A DNA stretch of 10,132 bases from Actinomycetota bacterium (lineage in GTDB: Bacteria > Actinomycetota > Thermoleophilia > Solirubrobacterales > Solirubrobacteraceae), in the NCBI GenBank assembly GCA_005883255.1, contig VAXS01000020.1:1-10132 (forward strand), given 5' to 3'. How positions within the stretch are numbered: position 1 is the stretch's first letter; the number at the start of each line of letters is the position of its first letter. This document shows, in pieces, positions 1 to 5,953 of the stretch. Made by a program: the position numbers and the translations under genes. Below the pieces are notes generated by a model that did not search any database, was not told the DNA's origin, and saw only the letters and a list, made by a program, of their open reading frames with translations.

Positions 1-833
1 AGCGGGCCCGGCTCGCCCTCCCCCACGCGGTGGTCGTCGATCTCGCGCACGGGCACGAGCTCGGCCGCCGTCCCGGTCATGAACACCTCGTCGGCCAGGT
101 AGAGCTCCGCCCGCGCGATGTCGCGCTCGACCACGGTGTGCCCCAGGTCGCGGGCGATCTGGATCACCGAGCGGCGGTTGACGCCGTCGAGGATGCTGGC
201 GGTGGCCGGAGGCGTGTGCAGCACGCCGTCGCGGACCACGAAGACGTTCTCGCCGGAGCCCTCGCACACGTCGCCCTTGTCGTCGAGGAGGATGGCCTCC
301 TCGTAGCCGGACTTGTGGCTCTCGATCTTGGCCAGCACGCTGTTGAGGTACTGCCCCGACGCCTTGGACTGCGGGATCAGCGAGTCGGGCGAGATGCGCC
401 GCCAGGACGAGACCTTGGCCCGGATCCCCTGGCGCTTGCCGTCCTCGCCCAGGTAGGCGCCCCAGCTCCACACCGCGATCGCCACGTCCACGGGCGAGTC
501 CAGCGGGTTGAGCCCCATCGGCCCGTAGCCACGGAACACGATCGGCCGGATGTAGCAGGACTGCAGCGAGTTGCGGCCGATCAGCTCGTGGACGGCGGCG
601 CGCAGCTCCTCCCGCGAGTAGGGGATCGGCATGTAGTACAGCCCGGCCGACCGGAACAGGCGGTCGAGGTGGTCGGCGTGGCGGAAGATCGCGGTGCCCA
701 GCTCGGTGTCGTAGGCGCGAATCCCCTCGAACACCCCGGTTCCGTAGTGCAGCCCGTGCGTGAGGACGTGCACCTTCGCGTCCTCCCAGGCGACGAAGTC
801 CCCGTTCATCCAGATGAGCTCGCTGGGCTCCAC
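1..833 (-). CDS. ilvE: Branched-chain amino-acid aminotransferase (3' end outside window)
   Basis: A PLP-dependent class IV (fold-type IV) aminotransferase that interconverts branched-chain 2-keto acids and leucine, isoleucine or valine using glutamate. The frame is open from the GTG at 833 to the window edge, about 277 residues; compared with the family (about 305) some 25-30 C-terminal residues are missing. Visible family motifs: LIWMNGDF at 6-13, HGLHYGTGVFEGIR at 26-39, SCYIRPIVFRGYG at 92-104, the PLP lysine K157 in KASGQYLNS, GSGENVFVV near 190, and LADEVFMTGTAAELVPVREID near the edge. The GTG start is chosen because it lies 5 bases after a strong AGGAGG and places the LIWMNG motif at the usual distance; an internal ATG at residue 9 would cut into that motif. 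It starts 9 bases after the leuB stop, so it is surely cotranscribed with leuB and supplies the final step of leucine synthesis. Identity is secure. Confidence 0.97.
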   Translation of the reverse strand, partial: MEPSELIWMNGDFVAWEDAKVHVLTHGLHYGTGVFEGIRAYDTELGTAIFRHADHLDRLFRSAGLYYMPIPYSREELRAAVHELIGRNSLQSCYIRPIVFRGYGPMGLNPLDSPVDVAIAVWSWGAYLGEDGKRQGIRAKVSSWRRISPDSLIPQSKASGQYLNSVLAKIESHKSGYEEAILLDDKGDVCEGSGENVFVVRDGVLHTPPATASILDGVNRRSVIQIARDLGHTVVERDIARAELYLADEVFMTGTAAELVPVREIDDHRVGEGEPGP

Positions 834-838
834 TCGAC

Positions 839-844
839 CCTCCT
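839..844 (-). promoter_or_regulatory. Shine-Dalgarno of ilvE overlapping the leuB stop codon
   Basis: AGGAGG on the minus strand, five bases before the GTG at 833. Its first two bases are the last two of the leuB TAG stop (845-843), so ribosomes ending leuB are placed at the ilvE start. This decides the GTG start and implies coupled translation. Confidence 0.8.
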
Positions 845-1871
845 AGAGATGTTCGAGGACCGCGCGCATGGCCTGCTCCGTGGTGGCGTCCCCGCCCAAG
901 TCCGCGGTCCGCAGGCCGGATTCCAGCGCCCGGTCCACGGCGGATTCTAGAGCGGCGGCCTCGTCCTGCATACCGAAGCCGTGCCGGAGCATGAGCGCGG
1001 CCGACAGCAGCATGGCCAGCGGGTTGGCCCGGCCGGTGCCCGCGATGTCCGGCGCCGACCCGTGGACGGGCTCGAAGACGCCCGGCGTCCCCTCGTCCCC
1101 CAGCGACGCGCTGGGCAGCAGCCCGATCGAGCCGGTGAGCATGGCCGCCTCGTCGCTGAGGATGTCGCCGAACAGGTTCTCGGTGAGGATCACGTCGAAG
1201 TGGCGGGGGGCGGCGATCAGCTGCATCGCGGCGTTGTCGACCAGCAGGTGCTCGAGCTGCACCTGGGGGAACTCGTCGCCGTGGACCCGGCCGACGGTCT
1301 CCCGCCACAGCCGCGAGGTCTCGAGCACGTTCGCCTTGTCGACGCTGGTCACGCGGCTGCGGGCCGAGCGAAAGCCCACGCGGGCGATCCGCTCGATCTC
1401 GCCCACCGAGTAGTCGCAGGTGTCGTAGGCGCGGCCGTCCTCGCGCGCGCGCTGGCCGAAGTAGATGCCGCCGGTGAGCTCGCGCACCACCAGCAGGTCG
1501 GTGCCCTCGATCCGCTCGCGCCGCAGCGGGCTGGCGTCGTAGAGCGCCGGTAGCGGGCGGACCGGACGCAGGTTGGCGAACAGCCCCAGGCCCTTGCGCA
1601 GGCCCAGCAGCCCCTGCTCGGGGCGGGGCGCGGCCGGGTCGGTGGTGTCCCACCGCGGCCCGCCCACCGCGCCCAGGAGCACGGCGTCGGCGGCGCGGCA
1701 GGCGGCCAGGGTCTCGTCGGTCAGCGCGGTCCCGTGGGCGTCGATCGCCGCCCCGCCGAACGGGTGCGCCTCGAACTCGAAGTCGCCCAGGCGGCCCAGG
1801 ACGTCGAGCGTCGGCGCCATGATCTCCGGCCCGATCCCGTCGCCGGGCAGGGTGACTACGCGCCGCGCCAT
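843..1871 (-). CDS. leuB: 3-isopropylmalate dehydrogenase
   Basis: NAD-dependent oxidative decarboxylation of 3-isopropylmalate to 2-ketoisocaproate, the third leucine-specific step; cytoplasmic, isocitrate/isopropylmalate dehydrogenase family. The 342 residues are full length and uninterrupted. Motifs in order: LPGDGIGPE at 8-16, [11 protein letters not shown] at 65-75, the substrate-binding [12 protein letters not shown] at 92-103, [10 protein letters not shown] at 130-139, SVDKANVL at 176-183 (catalytic lysine K179), [12 protein letters not shown] at 231-242 carrying the metal-binding aspartates, and the NAD-binding [14 protein letters not shown] at 271-284. The ATG at 1871 gives the canonical N-terminus. 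No Shine-Dalgarno precedes it; instead TACGCT ends 8 bases upstream, suggesting its own leaderless transcript. It lies 24 bases after the S1 protease gene and directly before ilvE. Unlike most leu operons it is separated from leuCD by a methyltransferase and a protease gene. Confidence 0.98.
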   Translation of the reverse strand: MARRVVTLPGDGIGPEIMAPTLDVLGRLGDFEFEAHPFGGAAIDAHGTALTDETLAACRAADAVLLGAVGGPRWDTTDPAAPRPEQGLLGLRKGLGLFANLRPVRPLPALYDASPLRRERIEGTDLLVVRELTGGIYFGQRAREDGRAYDTCDYSVGEIERIARVGFRSARSRVTSVDKANVLETSRLWRETVGRVHGDEFPQVQLEHLLVDNAAMQLIAAPRHFDVILTENLFGDILSDEAAMLTGSIGLLPSASLGDEGTPGVFEPVHGSAPDIAGTGRANPLAMLLSAALMLRHGFGMQDEAAALESAVDRALESGLRTADLGGDATTEQAMRAVLEHL

Positions 1872-1879
1872 GGCGGCGC

Positions 1880-1885
1880 AGCGTA
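1880..1885 (-). promoter_or_regulatory. Putative leaderless promoter -10 of leuB
   Basis: Minus-strand TACGCT (preceded by GG) ends 8 bases before the leuB ATG, and no Shine-Dalgarno is visible. This fits the actinobacterial TAnnnT -10 of leaderless transcripts. No convincing -35 box is seen. It would let leuB-ilvE be expressed independently of leuCD. Inferred from position and from the same arrangement at five other genes here. Confidence 0.5.
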
Positions 1886-1895
1886 CCGCCGGGGG

Positions 1896-2714
1896 TCAGG
1901 ACCCGGCGATCGCGCTGACCAGGTTCGGGTTGAAGGGCTGGGTGCCGTGGACCACGTTGGCGCCCGTGAACGAGCTGTTGGCCTGCATGTAGGCGATCTC
2001 GCGGGCCAGGTCGCCCACGCCGTTGGAGCCCGCCAGCGGCGCGATCTGGACCGTGCTCAGGACGCCGATCGCGTTGCCCGCCGCGTCCATGAACCCGCTG
2101 CCGGAGTCGCCCGGGATCCCCGGCGTGACGGTGTAGACGTCACGGCTCCACCCGTTGCCCTGGGGCTGGACGATCGCGCCCTGCTTGGGGCTGAGCTTGG
2201 TCACGCCCCCGCGCAGCGACGAGTTGCCGTAGGTGTAGACGGTGGACCCGGCGGCGGTGGGCGCCTCGGCCACGCCCGTCGGTCCTCCGAACCCGGGCAC
2301 CGAGGGATCGACGCGGCCCACGTCGGCGGGATCGAGCTTGACCAGCGCCAGGTCGTTGTAGGCGCACACGTCGGGGTTGGTCTCGCCCCGGCCCTGCATG
2401 GTCAGCCACGAGTTGTAGACCAGCGTCCCCGGCCGGGTGGCGCCGCCGACGCTCACCGCCGTCCCGATCGGCAGCGACGAGCTGGTGCAGCCGTTGGTGT
2501 CGGTGGCCGCGCCGGTGCCCGAGCAGTGGGCCGCCTGGCCGATGTACGTGCCGTTCGCGTCCTGGAAGATGAAGTTGGCGGTGCACTGGGCGCCGGCGGT
2601 GACGGTCTGCACGCCCGGATGGATCTCCCCGGCCGCCGAGGCGGCGGACGGCGCCAGGGCGCTCAGCGCGAGCGCCAGCGAAGCGGCGCATAGGACGGCG
2701 ATGCGTCGGTGCAT
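1896..2714 (-). CDS. Secreted trypsin-fold (S1 family) serine protease
   Basis: 272 residues. The N-terminus is a Sec signal peptide: MHRR, a hydrophobic run at about 5-20, and a probable signal peptidase site in the SAASA-A region near 24-28. The mature part shows a chymotrypsin-type triad in order: H63 in QAAHC, D121 in NDLALVKLD, and S204 in PGDSGSG. Cysteines C44, C64, C76 and C117 could form two disulfides, consistent with an extracellular enzyme. Substrate specificity cannot be read from the sequence. The ATG at 2714 is preceded by GGGAGGG six bases upstream. The gene lies 52 bases after the methyltransferase and 24 before leuB, an odd place for an exported protease. It may be cotranscribed with leuCD or have a promoter in the 52-bp gap; no TAnnnT box of the type seen elsewhere is evident there. 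The S1 assignment is firm; no specific name is justified. Confidence 0.9.
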   Translation of the reverse strand: MHRRIAVLCAASLALALSALAPSAASAAGEIHPGVQTVTAGAQCTANFIFQDANGTYIGQAAHCSGTGAATDTNGCTSSSLPIGTAVSVGGATRPGTLVYNSWLTMQGRGETNPDVCAYNDLALVKLDPADVGRVDPSVPGFGGPTGVAEAPTAAGSTVYTYGNSSLRGGVTKLSPKQGAIVQPQGNGWSRDVYTVTPGIPGDSGSGFMDAAGNAIGVLSTVQIAPLAGSNGVGDLAREIAYMQANSSFTGANVVHGTQPFNPNLVSAIAGS

Positions 2715-2720
2715 GGATGA

Positions 2721-2727
2721 CCCTCCC
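2721..2727 (-). promoter_or_regulatory. Shine-Dalgarno of the S1 protease gene
   Basis: GGGAGGG on the minus strand, six bases before the ATG at 2714. It supports this start and shows the gene is translated from a leadered message, unlike its neighbour leuB. Confidence 0.7.
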
Positions 2728-2737
2728 GCGAGGTCGT

Positions 2738-2754
2738 TTTCCCTACCTTTCCCT
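2738..2754 (-). repeat. Short direct repeat AGGGAAA x2 upstream of the protease gene
   Basis: Two copies of AGGGAAA (minus strand; 2748-2754 and 2738-2744) lie ten bases apart, about one helical turn, in the 52-bp gap between the methyltransferase and the protease. The run is purine-rich in an otherwise GC-dominated region. It could be a regulator site or part of a promoter, or chance; no function is assigned. Confidence 0.3.
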
Positions 2755-2766
2755 GCCGGCCGGGGA

Positions 2767-3531
2767 TCATGCCACAGACTCCGCGCGCCGGGCGCCGATG
2801 TTCAGCCGCACGTAGTCGAGGACCGGCGGGGCCCCCAGCTCGGCCAGCACGTCCTCCACGAAGCCGTCCTGCAGCGGGGCGGGCAGCCGCTCCAGGTGCG
2901 GCCCGCAGCACACCGACGTCAGGAACGCCGGCGGGTCCGGCGGGACCACCGGCGCCTCGGACAGCCAGCAGCGCACGTCGACGAACCCCGCCGCCTCCAG
3001 GCGCCACGCTGTCTCGTCGGGCGCGGCGAAGCGCCAGGCGCGGCTCACGTCGTCGAGGAGCCCGCGGTAGGGCTCCCGGGCGGCCACCCGCCGGCTCGCG
3101 GCCAGGAAGCCCGCGACGTTGCCCTCTCCCCCGCACTGGGCGACCAGGCGGCCGCCCGGGCGCAGCGCCGCGTGCAGGCGCGCGAACAGCCGGTCGTGGT
3201 CGAGGATCCAGTGGAACGTCGCGGTGGAGAACGCGGCGTCCACCGGCTCCTCCAGCTCCAGGTCGAGCAGGTCGGACTCGATCACCTCGGCGCCTGGCCC
3301 CAGCGCCTCGCGCGCCCGCGCCACCATGGCGGCCGAGCCGTCCACCGCCACCACCCGCCCGCGGGGAAGCCGCGACTGAAGCTCGGCGGTCACCCGCCCG
3401 CTCCCGCACCCGGCGTCCAGCACCCGCTCGTCGCCGCGCAGCGACAGCCGGTCGAGCACCTCCCGGCCCCACTGAAGCTGGGGCTCGGAGACGCGATCGT
3501 AGGTCGCGGCGTCCCACTCGTGGGGGGTCAC
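2767..3531 (-). CDS. Class I SAM-dependent methyltransferase, trans-aconitate methyltransferase (Tam)-like
   Basis: 254 residues. The Rossmann-type methyltransferase core shows motif I VLDAGCGSG at 37-45 binding SAM, the acidic residue D64 in AVDGS that contacts the ribose, SDLLDL at 86-91, the substrate-side FHWILDH at 106-112, and LRPGGRLV at 123-130. The N-terminal WDAATYDRVSEPQ and the FHWILDH stretch resemble E. coli Tam and its relatives, which esterify a carboxylate of trans-aconitate; this is from memory, not a search. The GTG start overlaps the leuD stop by four bases (GTGA), so translation is coupled to leuD. Tam-family enzymes act on tricarboxylic or isopropylmalate-like acids, so a substrate linked to the LeuCD reaction is an attractive inference, not proven. 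It could equally be a general small-molecule methyltransferase. No truncation or missing motif is seen. Confidence 0.88.
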   Translation of the reverse strand: MTPHEWDAATYDRVSEPQLQWGREVLDRLSLRGDERVLDAGCGSGRVTAELQSRLPRGRVVAVDGSAAMVARAREALGPGAEVIESDLLDLELEEPVDAAFSTATFHWILDHDRLFARLHAALRPGGRLVAQCGGEGNVAGFLAASRRVAAREPYRGLLDDVSRAWRFAAPDETAWRLEAAGFVDVRCWLSEAPVVPPDPPAFLTSVCCGPHLERLPAPLQDGFVEDVLAELGAPPVLDYVRLNIGARRAESVA

Positions 3532-4088
3532 AGCGCGGTGGTGACCGGTCCCTCGCGCTCCCGCTCGCGCTCGTAGCGGTCGATGTCCTCGCCGCGCTCC
3601 AGCGACATCCCGATGTCGTCCAGCCCGTTCAGCAGCCGGTACTTGACGTCGGGGTCGATGTCGAACGGGACGTTGCGGCCGGCGAACTCCACGTCCTGCG
3701 CCTCCAGGTCGATCGCCGCCTCGCCCTCGGCCATGATGGCCTTCACGACGTCCTCCGGAAGGGCCACCGGCAGGACTCCGATCTTCGTGCAGTTCGAGTA
3801 GAAGATGTCGGCGAAGCTGGGCGCGACGATCGCCCGGAAGCCGTAGTCCTGCAGCGCCCAGGGCGCGTGCTCGCGCGAGGAGCCGCAGCCGAAGTTGCGC
3901 CCGGCGGCCAGGATCGGGTTGCGGGGCAGGTCCCAGCCGGGCTCCTGGGCCCAGTCGTAGAAGAGGAACTCCCCGAAGCCGGTGCGCTCCACCCGCTTGA
4001 GGAACTGCTTGGGGATGATCTGGTCGGTGTCGACGTCGTCGCGGTCGAGGACCGACACGCCGCCGTGGACGATGGTGATGGGCTCCAC
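3528..4088 (-). CDS. leuD: 3-isopropylmalate dehydratase small subunit
   Basis: Small subunit of isopropylmalate isomerase; pairs with LeuC to convert 2- to 3-isopropylmalate. 186 residues, full length for the family. Motifs: VLDRDDVDTDQIIPKQFLK near 13-31, FGEFLFYDW near 38-46, the hallmark NFGCGSSREHAPWAL near 64-78, FADIFYSNCTKIGVLPV near 91-107, and a C-terminal FDIDPDVKYRLLNGLDDIG. The start is the GTG at 4088, two bases after the leuC stop and preceded by GGGAGG; a longer reading of the same frame would only run through leuC antisense-like shadow sequence. The frame ends in the TGA shared with the methyltransferase start. The C-terminus is unusually charged (a run of Arg and Glu). Intact, although its partner subunit gene is broken in this sequence. 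Confidence 0.96.
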   Translation of the reverse strand: MEPITIVHGGVSVLDRDDVDTDQIIPKQFLKRVERTGFGEFLFYDWAQEPGWDLPRNPILAAGRNFGCGSSREHAPWALQDYGFRAIVAPSFADIFYSNCTKIGVLPVALPEDVVKAIMAEGEAAIDLEAQDVEFAGRNVPFDIDPDVKYRLLNGLDDIGMSLERGEDIDRYEREREREGPVTTAL

Positions 4089-4090
4089 GG

Positions 4091-4831
4091 TCAGGCCTCC
4101 CAGTCCCGGATGTCGACGAAGCGCCCCTCCACCGCGGCGGCGGCGGCCATCTGGGGCGAGACCAGGTGAGTGCGGCCGCCGCGCCCCTGGCGGCCCTCGA
4201 AGTTGCGGTTGGAGGTGGAGGCGCAGCGCTCCCCGGGCTGCAGGATGTCCGGGTTCATGCCCAGGCACATCGAGCAGCCGGCGCCCCGCCAGTCGAAGCC
4301 GGCGGCGCGGAAGAGGTCGTCCAGGCCCTCGTCCTCGGCCTGCGCCTTCACCTGCTGGGAGCCGGGCACCACCATCGCGTACACGTCGTCGGCCACGCGC
4401 CGGCCCTCCACCATCCCGGCCGCGGCCCGCAGGTCGCCGATGCGCGAGTTGGTGCACGAGCCGATGAAGACGCGGTCGAGCGGGATGTCCCGCATCGGCG
4501 TGCCGGGCTGCAGGGCCATGTACTTCAGCGCGCGCTCGTCCTGGGGCGAGCGGGGCTCGGGGACCCGCTCGGTCACCGGGACCACCATCCCGGGCGTGGT
4601 GCCCCAGGTCACCATCGGCGACAGCGCGGCGGCATCCACCACCACCTCGCGGTCGAAGCCGGCGGCGTCGTCGGTCCGGAGCTGGCGCCAGCCCTCGATC
4701 GCCTCCGCGAAGTCACCCGGCGCGCCGGGCCGGCCCTCGATCCAGGCGAACGTGGTGTCGTCCGGCGCGACCATCCCGGCGCGGCCGCCGCCCTCGATGG
4801 TCATGTTGCAGATGGTCATGCGGCCCTCCAT
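4091..4831 (-). CDS. leuC: 3-isopropylmalate dehydratase large subunit, C-terminal part of a broken leuC
   Basis: Open frame of 246 residues from an internal ATG. It holds the second half of Leu[16 protein letters not shown] at 1-15, WGTTPGM near 76, the 4Fe-4S ligand C126 in GSCTNSR, and ligands C186 and C189 in GCSMCLGM, then [17 protein letters not shown] at 204-220 and SPQMAAAAA. All three cluster cysteines are present. Coding clearly extends four codons upstream (E-S-L-S before M), since family members read (E/D)-S/L-S-MEGRM at this point, so the ATG at 4831 is not the native start. Immediately upstream the sequence switches frame and lacks about 57 residues known from full-length LeuC. 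The stop is two bases before leuD. If the break is real, this half alone would not form a working isomerase. Confidence 0.85.
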   Translation of the reverse strand: MEGRMTICNMTIEGGGRAGMVAPDDTTFAWIEGRPGAPGDFAEAIEGWRQLRTDDAAGFDREVVVDAAALSPMVTWGTTPGMVVPVTERVPEPRSPQDERALKYMALQPGTPMRDIPLDRVFIGSCTNSRIGDLRAAAGMVEGRRVADDVYAMVVPGSQQVKAQAEDEGLDDLFRAAGFDWRGAGCSMCLGMNPDILQPGERCASTSNRNFEGRQGRGGRTHLVSPQMAAAAAVEGRFVDIRDWEA

Positions 4832-5286
4832 CGAGAGCGACTCTGCTCCACCTCGCTGGTGCCGATCGGGATGGCGAGCGCGCCGAAGGCGCCGTGGGTG
4901 GCGGTGTGGGAGTCGCCGCAGGCGATCGTCATGCCGGGCTGCGTGATGCCCAGCTCCGGCCCGATCACGTGGACGATCCCCTGGCGGTCGGAGCCCAGCG
5001 AGTAGAGGGGGATGGAGAACTGCGCGCAGTTGCGCTCCAGCGTCTCCACTTGAGTACGGGAGAGCTCGTCGCGGATGCGCGCGGCCACCGGCGTGCCGTC
5101 GGTGGGCACGTTGTGGTCGGCGGTGGCCAGCGTGCGGTCGGGCCGGCGGACTGAGCGCTCGCTCAGCCGCAGACCCTCGAAGGCCTGGGGGCTGGTCACC
5201 TCGTGGACCAGGTGCAGGTCGACGTAGAGCAGGCCGGGCGCCACCTCGTGGGCGTCCCAGATCTTGTCGAACAGAGTCCGGGGCAT
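4816..5286 (-). CDS. leuC: 3-isopropylmalate dehydratase large subunit, N-terminal part of a broken leuC
   Basis: 156-residue frame with the N-terminal third of Leu[14 protein letters not shown] at 1-13, [18 protein letters not shown] at 19-36, TADHNVPT at 55-62, [18 protein letters not shown] at 103-120, and the active-site [16 protein letters not shown] at 123-138, then IGTSEVEQ at 141-148. After Q148 it reads eight unrelated residues into a stop. In LeuC proteins GTSEVE is followed by about 57 residues (HVLATQTL... to ...GEAIR) before LSMEGRMT; here they are gone and LSMEGRMT follows at once in another frame. The ATG at 5286 shares one base with the regulator's TGA (TGATG) and has GGAGGAG upstream, so it is translationally coupled to the regulator. 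Start and identity are secure; whether the gene is truly a pseudogene is uncertain. Confidence 0.85.
   Translation of the reverse strand: MPRTLFDKIWDAHEVAPGLLYVDLHLVHEVTSPQAFEGLRLSERSVRRPDRTLATADHNVPTDGTPVAARIRDELSRTQVETLERNCAQFSIPLYSLGSDRQGIVHVIGPELGITQPGMTIACGDSHTATHGAFGALAIPIGTSEVEQSRSRWRAA
4841..4845 (-). other. Frame-breaking deletion junction in leuC
   Basis: On the minus strand the frame encoding GTSEVEQ ends at about 4843 and the frame encoding E-S-L-S-MEGRM begins at 4843, the two sharing an AG at the joint. The removed segment is estimated at about 170 bases (one more than a multiple of three) by comparison with remembered E. coli LeuC. Either an indel in the genome or an assembly join. 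Confidence 0.75.
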
Positions 5287-5894
5287 CAGCTCCTCCGCAG
5301 TCCGGCGCTCACCACCGCCAGCAGCGTCGCGGGCTCGGGGCCGGGGTTCTCGAAGTGGTGGGGCAGGTCGGCGTCGAACGTGACGGCGTCGCCCTCGCGC
5401 AGCCTGTGGCGCTCGCCGTCGCACACCAGCGCCACCTCCCCGGCCTGGACGACCGCGGTCTCGCGGCTGCCGGGCTCGTGCATCGGGGGATCGCCCGGTC
5501 CGCCGGTCTGGGCCCCGGCCGCCAGGGAGTGCACCGAGACCTCGGCCCGGAGGCCCGGCAGCGGCGGCGTGAGCAGCTCGTAGCGGTGACCGCGCCCGGC
5601 TCCCGGCCCCTTGCGTCGCTCGCCTCCGCGCACGACCGTCACGCTGCCGCCCTCGTCCAGGCGCAGCAGCTGCGAGAGGCGCAGCTCCAGGCCGCCTGCG
5701 ATCCGGGCCGCCACCGCCAGCGTGGGACTGGTCTCGCCCCGCTCCACCTGCGAGAGCATGGGCGCGCTGACGCCGCTGCGCTCGGCCAGGTCGCGGAGGG
5801 AGAGGTCCATCGCCTCGCGCAGGGCCCGCACCCGGGCGCCGATCTGGGCCGAGGTGGTGGCGTCGATCGGGGTCGTCTCGGCGGCCACTGCCAT
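5286..5894 (-). CDS. XRE-family transcriptional regulator with C-terminal cupin domain
   Basis: 202 residues. An HTH_3 (XRE) DNA-binding domain spans about 17-76: [36 protein letters not shown] matches the family pattern, with recognition helix around [11 protein letters not shown] at 43-53. A glycine-rich linker follows, then a cupin_2 beta-barrel at about 118-197 with [34 protein letters not shown]. Such proteins usually sense a small metabolite through the cupin; the ligand cannot be told. The ATG at 5894 is preferred over an in-frame GTG at 5912 because TAACGT ends 8 bases before it, as at other leaderless starts here. It is first in the leuC-leuD unit, sharing TGATG with leuC, so a role in controlling leucine synthesis is likely by context. 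A palindrome over its -10 suggests autoregulation. Intact. Confidence 0.92.
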   Translation of the reverse strand: MAVAAETTPIDATTSAQIGARVRALREAMDLSLRDLAERSGVSAPMLSQVERGETSPTLAVAARIAGGLELRLSQLLRLDEGGSVTVVRGGERRKGPGAGRGHRYELLTPPLPGLRAEVSVHSLAAGAQTGGPGDPPMHEPGSRETAVVQAGEVALVCDGERHRLREGDAVTFDADLPHHFENPGPEPATLLAVVSAGLRRS

Positions 5895-5898
5895 ACAG

Positions 5899-5918
5899 CT
5901 GTACGTTATCACGTACAG
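5899..5918. promoter_or_regulatory. Candidate operator: perfect 8+8 inverted repeat
   Basis: CTGTACGT-TATC-ACGTACAG is a perfect inverted repeat with a four-base spacer. An adjoining TACAGCTGTA palindrome (5894-5903) gives a third copy of the TACAG/CTGTA half-site. It covers the presumed -10 (5903-5908) of the XRE-cupin gene and lies about 22 bases from the -10 of the divergent subtilisin gene. Most simply the binding site of the adjacent regulator acting as autorepressor; binding itself is inferred. Confidence 0.7.
5903..5908 (-). promoter_or_regulatory. Putative leaderless promoter -10 of the XRE-cupin gene
   Basis: Minus-strand TAACGT ending 8 bases before the ATG at 5894, with no Shine-Dalgarno. 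It lies inside the inverted repeat, so an occupied operator would block RNA polymerase. This would drive regulator-leuC-leuD-methyltransferase. Confidence 0.5.
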
Positions 5919-5940
5919 CGTGACGGGTGATGCCAGCGGG

Positions 5941-5946
5941 TACCGT
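5941..5946 (+). promoter_or_regulatory. Putative leaderless promoter -10 of the subtilisin gene
   Basis: TACCGT, preceded by GG, ends exactly 7 bases before the ATG at 5954. A weak GTGACG at 5920-5925 could be a -35 but the 15-base spacing is short. No Shine-Dalgarno precedes the ATG, which supports a leaderless message and this start over the in-frame GTG/ATG at 5927-5932. Confidence 0.5.
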
Positions 5947-5953
5947 AGGCGCG

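Noticed and set aside
2755..2764. GCCGGC/CCGG palindrome downstream of the methyltransferase
   Set aside because: Too short and purely GC; such palindromes are expected often here and no hairpin-plus-T-run terminator follows.
4089..4457. Longer minus-strand reading of the leuD frame starting at 4457
   Set aside because: The extra residues overlap leuC coding sequence in another frame and are low-complexity; LeuD begins with the GTG at 4088 after a good Shine-Dalgarno.
5895..5912. Upstream GTG at 5912 as the start of the XRE-cupin regulator
   Set aside because: It would add six residues (MITYSC), has no Shine-Dalgarno, and lies upstream of the TAACGT -10 and inside the operator; the ATG at 5894 fits the 8-base leaderless spacing.
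5927..5953. GTG/ATG at 5927-5932 as the start of the subtilisin
   Set aside because: It would add nine residues before the signal peptide and start upstream of the TACCGT box; the ATG at 5954 gives a standard signal peptide and 7-base spacing.
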